A DNA stretch of 64,000 nucleotides from contig UCCS01000008.1 in assembly GCA_900470965.1 (NCBI GenBank), positions 4,582 to 68,581 of the forward strand. Reading direction: 5' to 3'. A program made the position numbers and the translations under genes. The notes under the pieces were generated by a model. The model was not told the origin of the DNA, ran no database searches, and was given only the letters and a program-made list of their open reading frames with translations. This document shows positions 57,310 through 64,000 of this stretch, piece after piece; the stretch's first letter is position 1, and every line of letters begins with the position of its first letter. Source of the DNA: Hyphomicrobiales bacterium (GTDB lineage Bacteria > Pseudomonadota > Alphaproteobacteria > Rhizobiales > Rhizobiaceae).

Positions 57310-57345
57310 GATCGCTTCCTTAGAATTTGCGCCTTGTATCTCGGA

Positions 57346-58542
57346 TCAATCCGGCCACTTCAGCGCACCTTCAAAACGTCGCTTGCTGCGGTTTTCGATC
57401 GGTGTTGCAATGATCTCGTTGGAGGCGCGCGCCTTGTCGAGCTCCTCGGCCAAGCGGCTGGCGACGATCTTCTCCTGGCCCGGGTGCAGATTGCAGGGAT
57501 CGAGGTAGAAGTAGCGATGCTCGACTTCATGATCGCGCACGATGATCGGCGGTGAGCCGCGGCCGAGCGCATCGGCGAGGTCCCAGGCGGTGATATGGGC
57601 CTCATCGGTATCGATGATCACGCGCATGCGATCGAGCGGGTTGTTGGTCGGGTCCGGCTCGATCAGTGCGGTCACGCCGGGGCGACCGTCGAGCGTCTGT
57701 TTCCAGAGGCTGAGATAACCAGTCTCACGCTCGCGGATACCGGCGTGGTCACGCGTCTCCCAGGCTTCGAGCGCCGCCATGACGCCGAAAATGCTTTCCT
57801 TGCCGACCTTCATGCCACGGCCGATGCCCATATTCTGCAGGAAGGCGTTGCGCACCAGCTCCTTCTTGCCGGCGACGATGCCCGAGGTCGGGCCGCCCAG
57901 GAACTTGTGGCCGGAATAGAGCACCACATCAGCCCCCTGCTCCAGGAATATCCGCAGATCATATTCCGAGGCCGCATCGACGATGACGGGAACGCCCTTG
58001 GCATGGGCAATCTCGACGAATTCCTTGAGGTTCAGCAGGCCGTAGTCAACCACGTGGTGCGAAACGACATAGACGGCGGCCGCCGTCTTGTTGGTGATCG
58101 CATGCTCCATATGGAAGCGATGGGTGGATGTCGCCTGACCGACCATCACAACCTTGCCGCCGGCAAGCCGGATCGCCTGATCGACGGGTGCGCCGTAGCT
58201 GACGATATGGCCCATCTGGACGAGGACTTCATTCTTCTCCGGCACCACATCCGGCAGCTTTTCGATAGCGAGCAGATTGTTGCCGGTAATCGCGCCAGCG
58301 ACGGCGAGCGAAATGCCTGCCGAGCACGAGGCAGTCACGAAGCCCGCCTCGCCGCCGGTCAGCCGCGCGATAACCGCGCTCGCCTTGCGCTGCAAATCGT
58401 TGACCTCAACGAACTGCGGCAGGATCGACGACATAGCGGCGATGGCCTCGGGAACGACGATCGAGGCGCCGAGGCTGGTCATTGTGCCGGAAACGTTGAT
58501 GACCGGGCGAAGGCCGATCGATGTGCGGATGTCCTCAGACAT
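57346..58542 (-). CDS. SelA-like PLP enzyme (DgaE/SelA-related)
   Basis: 398 residues from [20 protein letters not shown]. Fold-I PLP enzyme: [23 protein letters not shown] and the Schiff-base lysine K213 in [14 protein letters not shown]. It belongs to the SelA-related group that includes D-glucosaminate-6-phosphate ammonia-lyase, not true selenocysteine synthase (shorter N-terminus, no sel genes nearby). Relatives are often next to the amidohydrolase type found at 59149. An elimination/ammonia-lyase step on a released amino compound is the inferred role. Confidence 0.85.
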   Translation of the reverse strand: MSEDIRTSIGLRPVINVSGTMTSLGASIVVPEAIAAMSSILPQFVEVNDLQRKASAVIARLTGGEAGFVTASCSAGISLAVAGAITGNNLLAIEKLPDVVPEKNEVLVQMGHIVSYGAPVDQAIRLAGGKVVMVGQATSTHRFHMEHAITNKTAAAVYVVSHHVVDYGLLNLKEFVEIAHAKGVPVIVDAASEYDLRIFLEQGADVVLYSGHKFLGGPTSGIVAGKKELVRNAFLQNMGIGRGMKVGKESIFGVMAALEAWETRDHAGIRERETGYLSLWKQTLDGRPGVTALIEPDPTNNPLDRMRVIIDTDEAHITAWDLADALGRGSPPIIVRDHEVEHRYFYLDPCNLHPGQEKIVASRLAEELDKARASNEIIATPIENRSKRRFEGALKWPD

Positions 58543-58593
58543 GGGTGTCTCCAATTTCAATCTGTTGAGCCGGAGCGATCATGCGCATCCTCA

Positions 58594-59112
58594 TTAATCC
58601 CTGAGCGCGACGATGGCCTCGATCTCGACGGTGATGTTTCCTGGCAGCGATCCGAAGCCGACGGCAGAGCGGGCATGCTGCCCAACCTCTTCGCCGAAGA
58701 CATCGATGAAGAGATCCGAGCAGCCGTTGATGACGGCAGGATGGTCGACGAAATGCGGCACGGCATTGACCATGCCGAGCAGCTTGACGACACGCTTGAC
58801 ACGCGAAAGGTCGCCGAGCGCCTCATGCATGACGGAAAGCAGATTAATGCCGGTGAGCTTTGCATGTGCGTAGGCGGCTTCGACGCCGATCTCGGCGCCG
58901 ACCTTGCCGACATGCATGAAGCCGTCCGGCTCGCGAGGCCCCTGCCCCGACAGGTAAAGCATGTTGCCCTCCTGCACATGGGTGACGAAATTAGCGATCG
59001 GCGGCGGTGGGGCCGGAAGCTTGATGCCAAGCGCTGCTAGCCTCTCGTAGGGCGACGCGCTGGGCTGACCTGCGGTAACGGGCGGGCCGGCGGTGGCGGA
59101 AGACTGGTTCAC
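58594..59112 (-). CDS. RidA/YjgF family protein
   Basis: 172 residues, with a ~35-residue N-terminal extension before the RidA domain. The C-terminal ARSAVGFGSLPGNITVEIEA carries the conserved arginine. RidA proteins hydrolyse reactive enamines/imines made by PLP enzymes, which fits the SelA-like gene 51 bases downstream. Subgroup members with extended N-termini are common in catabolic operons. Confidence 0.9.
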   Translation of the reverse strand: MNQSSATAGPPVTAGQPSASPYERLAALGIKLPAPPPPIANFVTHVQEGNMLYLSGQGPREPDGFMHVGKVGAEIGVEAAYAHAKLTGINLLSVMHEALGDLSRVKRVVKLLGMVNAVPHFVDHPAVINGCSDLFIDVFGEEVGQHARSAVGFGSLPGNITVEIEAIVALRD

Positions 59113-59148
59113 GCAAACTCCTGTGATGCTTTGTCTTGTGTTCTGGTC

Positions 59149-60357
59149 TTACCGGTAGGAATAACCATGGCTGTGGCGCACCAGCTTGCGGGCACGCGGC
59201 ACGTAACGGCTGGAGGTGAAGGCCTCGTTGCCCAGCACCGCATATCGCGGCTCGAAGAGCTTCTTCAGCACCGAGACATCACCATTGGAATCGGTGGCTT
59301 CGAGGTCGGAATCGACGAGATCGAAGATCGTGAACTCGGCGGCAGCACCAACACTCAGACGGTTTTCCATCGACAGCTTGATGACGGATGCCGGCGCATG
59401 GGTCACAGCATGGATCACCTTGTCGAAGGGCATGCCGACCGACAAGAGCTTCGACATGGTGGTTGCCAGATCCCAGACCGGGAAGTTCATCGAATGGCCA
59501 TGCAGGTCGGTCGAGATCGAATATGGCAACAGGCCACGGGCAATTGCCGCTTCCGCCACCTTGAAGGAAAAGGAGGCGCCGCCATGGCCGATGTCGAGGC
59601 GGATGCCTTCAGACGCGCAGCGTTCCGCGAGGTTGAAGAGGTCTTCATCCTCCATGATGCTGGAGCCTGCCTTGCCGTTGAAGCAGTGGGTGACGACATC
59701 GCCCGGGCCGAGGATTTCCAGGACTTCGTCATAGAGTGCCGGCGGTTCGCCGACATGCACCATCATCGGCACCTTGAGGATCTTGGCGATTTTCTTGCCG
59801 AGCTTGACGGGAGTGACACCCCAGGAGCCGGTGATCACATGGCTGGCGCGCACCTTGATGCCGACGATGTGCTCGCTGTTTTCAGCGTAGCATTCGAGGA
59901 TGCGGTCGAGGTCGATATCCCTGATGTCGCGCAGTTCCGCAACACGATTGCAGGCAACCAGGCCGATGGAACCGAGATTGAGGAAAGCCTTGATGCGTTC
60001 CTTCGACGGCTCGATGATATATTCGCGGAAACCGTGGAAATTGGCCTCACCAGCAGAACCGGCATCGACCAGCGTCGTCACGCCACGCTCAACGCCGCAT
60101 TCGGACGGGCGGATGGAGATGTCGGTGCCACCATGCCAGATATGCACATGCAGGTCGACCCAGCCGGGCGAGACGAAGGCACCCTTGCCGTCGACGCGTA
60201 TCACCTCATCGGCCACAGCCAGGGACGGGCCGAGCTTGGCGATCTTGCCATCGGCATCGACCAGAATGTCGATCGCGCCGTCCGGCGTGCCAGCCCCGAA
60301 GCCAACAGGCTTTACATTGGTGAGGAGGAGCGGCTTGCCCACTTTTTCACCGGTCAT
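59149..60357 (-). CDS. Metal-dependent amidohydrolase (EF_0837/AHA_3915-like)
   Basis: 402 residues, TIM-barrel amidohydrolase. Metal ligands: HxH in DLHVHIW, a likely carboxylated lysine in GIKVRASHV, H in MVHVGEPP, H in VTHCFNGKAG and D in STDLHGHS. Closest to the deacetylase/dihydroorotase-like group usually found beside the SelA-related enzyme. It would cleave an N-acyl or N-carbamoyl amino compound. Its ATG follows directly the permease stop (TAA-ATG). Confidence 0.88.
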   Translation of the reverse strand: MTGEKVGKPLLLTNVKPVGFGAGTPDGAIDILVDADGKIAKLGPSLAVADEVIRVDGKGAFVSPGWVDLHVHIWHGGTDISIRPSECGVERGVTTLVDAGSAGEANFHGFREYIIEPSKERIKAFLNLGSIGLVACNRVAELRDIRDIDLDRILECYAENSEHIVGIKVRASHVITGSWGVTPVKLGKKIAKILKVPMMVHVGEPPALYDEVLEILGPGDVVTHCFNGKAGSSIMEDEDLFNLAERCASEGIRLDIGHGGASFSFKVAEAAIARGLLPYSISTDLHGHSMNFPVWDLATTMSKLLSVGMPFDKVIHAVTHAPASVIKLSMENRLSVGAAAEFTIFDLVDSDLEATDSNGDVSVLKKLFEPRYAVLGNEAFTSSRYVPRARKLVRHSHGYSYR

Positions 60358-61227
60358 TTAAAGGTCCTTTCGAAGTTTGGGGTCGAGCATGTCGCGCAGA
60401 CCGTCACCGACCATCTGGAGCGAAAGCACGGAGAGAATGATGGCGACGCCCGGAAACAGCGTCATCCAGTCGGCCTGACCGATATATTGCCGGCCAGCGG
60501 CAATCATCGTGCCCCACGTCGGGATTTCCGGGCTGACGCCGAGGCCGAGGAAAGACAGGCCGGCCTCAGCGAGCATGGCGCTCGCAAAGAGGAAAGTCGC
60601 CTGCACCATGATCGGCGAAAGCAGGTTCCTCAGCACATGACGCGTCATGATATGGAAGGTCGAGATCCCAAGCGCCTGTGCGGCCTCGACATAAGGCAAC
60701 TCGCGGATAACAAGCGTCGAGGCGCGAACGATACGGGCCAGGCGCGGTGCGTAGACGATCGACAGCGCAATGATGACAGTCGTCAGCGACGGGCCAAGAG
60801 CCGCGACAAGCGCAATCGCCAGCAGGATATCCGGGAAGGCCATCATCGCATCGATCAGGCGAGCGATTGGCGTGTCGAGGTTCTTGAAGAAGCCCGCAAG
60901 CAGTCCGAGCGTGACCCCAATCGCCGCCGAAAGTGCGACGACCGCGACGCCGACGAGCAGCGACAGGCGGCCGGCGAAGATGGTGCGCGACAGCACATCC
61001 CGGCCGAACTCGTCCGTGCCGAAGAAATATGTCCCGCTCGGTGGCTTCAGACGGTTGATGATCGAAAGCTTCGACGGCGAATAGGGTGCAACCCATGGCG
61101 CCAGGATCGCCAGCAGCACGAAAATTGTGAGAATGAGCAAGCCAACGGCGACTGTCTTGCGCTTCATGAACTGGCGGAGGAACTTGCGGCCTTCACTTTC
61201 GGCCGGCTTGATCGCGATATCCGTCAT
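60358..61227 (-). CDS. Dipeptide-type ABC permease (DppC)
   Basis: 289 residues, six membrane helices: OppC_N segment near the N-terminus, FFGTDEFGRDVLSRTIFAGR, EAA loop VEAAQALGISTFHIMTRHVL, and LSFLGLGVSPEIPTWGTMI. Shares one base with the stop of the DppB-type gene. Inner membrane partner of the fused ATPase. Confidence 0.93.
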   Translation of the reverse strand: MTDIAIKPAESEGRKFLRQFMKRKTVAVGLLILTIFVLLAILAPWVAPYSPSKLSIINRLKPPSGTYFFGTDEFGRDVLSRTIFAGRLSLLVGVAVVALSAAIGVTLGLLAGFFKNLDTPIARLIDAMMAFPDILLAIALVAALGPSLTTVIIALSIVYAPRLARIVRASTLVIRELPYVEAAQALGISTFHIMTRHVLRNLLSPIMVQATFLFASAMLAEAGLSFLGLGVSPEIPTWGTMIAAGRQYIGQADWMTLFPGVAIILSVLSLQMVGDGLRDMLDPKLRKDL

Positions 61228-62168
61228 CAGTAGCGCACCCTCGGATCGACGAGCAGGTATAGCATGTCGATCGCAAAATTGATCAGGACGTAGAGCGCGG
61301 CAATCACCAGAAGCGCTCCCTGAATGACCGGATAGTCGCGACGCAGGACGGCCGAGACGACTAGATTGCCGACGCCCGGAAGACCGAAGACGGTCTCGGT
61401 CACGACCGCACCGGATATCAGCACGGCGGCGGTGAGGCCGAGAACGGTCAGGATCGGAATCAGCGCATTCTTCAGGGCGTGCTTGAGGATCACCCTGCGT
61501 TCGATCAGCCCCTTGGCGCGGGCCGTGCGGATATAATCGTCTCCGAGAACGTCGAGCATCGAGGCGCGCGTGAAGCGCAGAATGAGCGCCGAGGAGACGA
61601 TGCCCAGCGCAAATGCAGGCAGCGTCAGGTGATACATGCGGTCGAGGAATGTCGAGCCCGGCCCGCCGTATCCTGAGACAGGAAACAGTCCGAAGCGGAC
61701 GGCGAAGACCTGCATCAGGATGAGGCCGAGCCAGAAGCTCGGAATGCTGGCGGCAAACATTGCAAGCGTGGTTGCCGCCTGGTCGACGAAGGAACCTCGG
61801 CGATAGGCGGCATAAATGCCGATCGGCAGCGCAATGAGGCTGGCGATAACAAGCGAGAAGATCGTCAGGAAGAAGGTCGGTTCGGCGCGATCGAGCAGCG
61901 CCGAGGTAACAGGCATATTGAGGAAGATCGACTGTCCGAGATCGCCCTTCAGCAACTGGCCGATATAATAGAGATATTGCACGCCGATCGACCTATCGAG
62001 GCCAAGGCTGGCCCGCAGATCGGCGATGTCCTGCGGCGTCGCATCGGGGCCGAGCATGACAGCAGCCGGATCGCCGGGGGTAACGCGCACGATGACAAAG
62101 ACGATGGTGACGACGAGAAACATCACCACGATCATGCCGAGCAGGCGCTGGAAAATGTAACGTATCAT
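61227..62168 (-). CDS. Dipeptide-type ABC permease (DppB)
   Basis: 313 residues from MIRYIFQRLLGMIVVMFLVV. VTPGDPAAVMLGPDATPQDI and the EAA-loop region RTARAKGLIERRVILKHALK are typical. An in-frame start ten codons upstream precedes no conserved residues. The ribosome site is weak (GGGACAG). It follows the binding-protein gene after a hairpin-bearing gap of 78 bases. Confidence 0.92.
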   Translation of the reverse strand: MIRYIFQRLLGMIVVMFLVVTIVFVIVRVTPGDPAAVMLGPDATPQDIADLRASLGLDRSIGVQYLYYIGQLLKGDLGQSIFLNMPVTSALLDRAEPTFFLTIFSLVIASLIALPIGIYAAYRRGSFVDQAATTLAMFAASIPSFWLGLILMQVFAVRFGLFPVSGYGGPGSTFLDRMYHLTLPAFALGIVSSALILRFTRASMLDVLGDDYIRTARAKGLIERRVILKHALKNALIPILTVLGLTAAVLISGAVVTETVFGLPGVGNLVVSAVLRRDYPVIQGALLVIAALYVLINFAIDMLYLLVDPRVRY

Positions 62169-62206
62169 GAAGTCTGTCCCGGTGCCGGGTGGGCACAATG
62201 GAAGAA

Positions 62207-62234
62207 GGATACCGGCGCAGGCGCACCGGTATCC
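62207..62234. other. Hairpin between binding-protein and permease genes
   Basis: GGATACCGG (62207-62215) pairs perfectly with CCGGTATCC (62226-62234), loop of ten bases, 12 bases after the binding-protein stop. No U-run. Same position as the hairpins in the other dipeptide operon, so probably a transcript-stabilising or partial-termination element. Confidence 0.55.
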
Positions 62235-62246
62235 CGCGATGGTGCG

Positions 62247-63773
62247 TTACTTCTTGACCGATGCGTTCCAGAAGTACGGCCACGGAGCCGGGTCGACGCC
62301 TTCGAGCTTGGTCGATTTCGCCGACACGGCGTTGAAATCACCGATCTTCATGTAAGGCAATTCGTCATACATGGCCTTCTGGACATCGGCCCAAAGTGCC
62401 ACGCGCTTCTGCGGATCGACCTCGGAAGTGAAGGCATCGACGACGGTCTTGCGCGCCGGCGTATCCCACCAACCGGGTGAGCTCGGAGACAGTGACCCGA
62501 TCAACGCCGGTTCTGGCAGGAAGGGGCTGTGGGTGATGTAGATATCCCAGAGCTTCGGATCGGTGCGGCGCTGTGTCAGCGTTGCCCAGTCGACGACCTG
62601 CAGGTCGACGGCAAAGCCCGCTGTCTTCAGGTATTCGGCGGCAACCTGCGCCATCTTATAATGGAATTCGTACTGGCGGCTGGTCAGAATGCGGATCGGC
62701 TCGCCATTGTAGCCGGCCTTCTTGGCCGCTTCGGCGGCGCCTTCTGGATCGGCGACATTGTAATTGCCCTCGACACCTGCATTGGTATTCCAGACGTAGG
62801 GCTTAGGATAGATGTCGCCGTCGAGCGTATAGAAATCCGTGCTGCCGAAAGCGGCGGCGAGCATGTCTTCCATGCTGAGCGCCTGACGGATTGCCTTGCG
62901 GACTTCGACATTCTTAGCAAGGCCTTCCTTCGTGTTGAAGACGAAGACCGGATACCCGAATGGCTTCAGGATGACCGGTTGCGACGCGCTTGATGCCTTC
63001 AGTTTGTCGAAGGATTCGACCGGGATCGAGTCGACATAATCATACTGGCCGGAAACGGCCGCCTCGACGCGGGTGTTTGCATCCGGAACCGGCACGAAGC
63101 GGATTTCGTCGAGATACTGGTGGCGCGCGCCGCCGTAACCGTCGCTCTCGCCATCGCGCGACTTGTAGCCATCGAAACGGACGAGCTGGATGTACTGGTC
63201 CGCCTTGCGCTCCTTTAGCATATAGGGGCCGGTGCCGATGAATTCCTTCATCGGTTCATCCTGCTTTTCAGCGGGGATGATGATGGCGGCGGAGTTGTTG
63301 AAGGCGAGCAGCGAGGTCAATGGCGCATAAGGCTGCTTCAGCGCGATCTTGACGGTCGCCGGATCGACGGCGGTGATAGAATCGATGAAGCCTGCGACCT
63401 GTTTGCCGCGCGAGGCGATCTTCATCCAGCGGCTCAGCGAGGCGACGACGTCTTCAGACGTCATGTCGGAGTTATCGTGGAACTTGATGCCGGTACGCAG
63501 CTTGATCGTATAGGTCTTACCGTCCGCACTGATTTCCGGCAGGTTTTTAGCCAGAAGCGGCGTAACATTCCACTTCTTGTCGAAAGTGTAGAGCGTTTCG
63601 AAAATGTGCTGCGTGACGATACCGACGAGGTCTGCGGTCGAGGACATCGGGTCAAGCGTCGGCGGCTCGCCGATCGTCGCAACGTTGATAACGCCACCCT
63701 TTTCCTGAGCCAGCAAAGTTGTCGGCAAAGCGACCAGCGCAGTGCCGAGAAGGAATGCGACAAGTGTCTTCAT
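62247..63773 (-). CDS. Dipeptide-type ABC solute-binding protein (SBP_bac_5)
   Basis: 508 residues. Signal peptide MKTLVAFLLGTALVALPTTL, cut near LLA-QEK. Family-5 features: GEPPTLDPMSSTADLVGIV, LRTGIKFHDNSDMTSEDVV, GTGPYMLKERKADQ. The ATG has GGGAGC upstream. First gene of the operon SBP-DppB-DppC-amidohydrolase-RidA-SelA-like-fused ATPase. The ligand is unknown; the enzymes suggest an N-modified amino compound. Confidence 0.93.
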   Translation of the reverse strand: MKTLVAFLLGTALVALPTTLLAQEKGGVINVATIGEPPTLDPMSSTADLVGIVTQHIFETLYTFDKKWNVTPLLAKNLPEISADGKTYTIKLRTGIKFHDNSDMTSEDVVASLSRWMKIASRGKQVAGFIDSITAVDPATVKIALKQPYAPLTSLLAFNNSAAIIIPAEKQDEPMKEFIGTGPYMLKERKADQYIQLVRFDGYKSRDGESDGYGGARHQYLDEIRFVPVPDANTRVEAAVSGQYDYVDSIPVESFDKLKASSASQPVILKPFGYPVFVFNTKEGLAKNVEVRKAIRQALSMEDMLAAAFGSTDFYTLDGDIYPKPYVWNTNAGVEGNYNVADPEGAAEAAKKAGYNGEPIRILTSRQYEFHYKMAQVAAEYLKTAGFAVDLQVVDWATLTQRRTDPKLWDIYITHSPFLPEPALIGSLSPSSPGWWDTPARKTVVDAFTSEVDPQKRVALWADVQKAMYDELPYMKIGDFNAVSAKSTKLEGVDPAPWPYFWNASVKK

Positions 63774-63825
63774 TTCATGCTCCCGGTTTGATGTTCCACA
63801 ATTATGTTATGTCGGTTTTTATAAT

Positions 63826-63853
63826 AGAATACCGGCGCAAGTGGTCCTGTCAA
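63826..63853 (-). promoter_or_regulatory. Sigma-70-type promoter of the second dipeptide operon
   Basis: On the minus strand TTGACA (63848-63853), 16 bases, then TATTCT (63826-63831). Perfect -35, 4 of 6 at -10. It leaves a ~45-base leader before the binding-protein start. The remaining 150 bases to the window end hold no gene; GGAGA/TCTCC around 63970-63980 is a small inverted repeat. Confidence 0.45.
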
Positions 63854-64000
63854 TCGGGAAAGTGGCTCCATCGGTGAAAATGAACAGATGCACGCGACCA
63901 CGATCGTTTTCGATTTTCCAATGGTTGCGCGAATGTCTCGACGAATTCTGATTCATGGTTGAAAAAGGAGAGCGCTTTCTCCGATTTGAGAATTAGGTGC

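Noticed and set aside
57346..58542. Selenocysteine synthase (SelA)
   Set aside because: It is shorter than true SelA, no selB or selD nearby, and it sits in a catabolic transport operon with an amidohydrolase and RidA.

Overview
The window is chromosome- or megaplasmid-like DNA of a Rhizobium-type alphaproteobacterium (Rhizobiaceae). The grounds are roughly 60% GC, tightly packed operons with ATGA and TGATG overlaps, a FixL/FixJ-type two-component pair, FixK/FNR-type operators, an RpoN promoter and many ABC uptake operons of the kind rhizobia carry. Species cannot be fixed from the sequence alone. I see no rRNA, tRNA or CRISPR. The only mobile-element trace is a short IS30-like relic near 31 kb.

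Left part (1-31.6 kb), a low-oxygen, acid and stress region. Two related winged-helix/TolB-like membrane proteins converge at 0.89 kb, and a third copy lies at 29.1-30.9 kb. A FixL-like kinase without the haem ligand and a FixJ-like regulator (2.8-4.6 kb) precede a small secreted protein and an arginine deiminase operon (arcA-arcB-arcC). An APC amino-acid antiporter and a CDF transporter follow. Next is a polyamine operon: an Arg/Lys-type decarboxylase, an ornithine decarboxylase, PotE and an orphan amino-acid binding protein, followed by a Ca2+/H+ exchanger and a K+ channel. FixK/FNR-type boxes lie before the secreted protein, arcA and the first decarboxylase, so arginine catabolism (ATP, ammonia, ornithine) and proton-consuming decarboxylation look like one oxygen-controlled programme. 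Then come a minus-strand unit (DUF3302, SulP, PPK2, AI-2E exporter), a plus-strand unit (small protein, DUF3300, DUF2950), a frameshifted CYTH gene and a small conserved-looking gene. A GTA-N7-GTA motif recurs before four of these units, including the kinase gene itself.

Right part (31.8-64 kb), nitrogen-compound scavenging. A minus-strand operon encodes a dipeptide-type ABC transporter, a hydantoinase/oxoprolinase-type protein and two DUF917 proteins. Beside it is a MalT-like LuxR regulator, with twin 12-bp repeats in the intergenic region.

The best-defined system is the guanidine-assimilation operon (43.6-53.5 kb): two NtrC-like sites, a -24/-12 promoter and a guanidine-I (ykkC) riboswitch, then a NitT/TauT-type ABC importer, two urea-carboxylase-associated proteins (carboxyguanidine deiminase subunits), a carboxylase usually labelled urea carboxylase, and allophanate hydrolase. 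After a class III nucleotidyl cyclase and a small protein, the window ends with a second dipeptide-type ABC operon (63.8-55.5 kb, minus strand) containing a metal-dependent amidohydrolase, a RidA protein and a SelA-like PLP enzyme, whose substrate is unknown.
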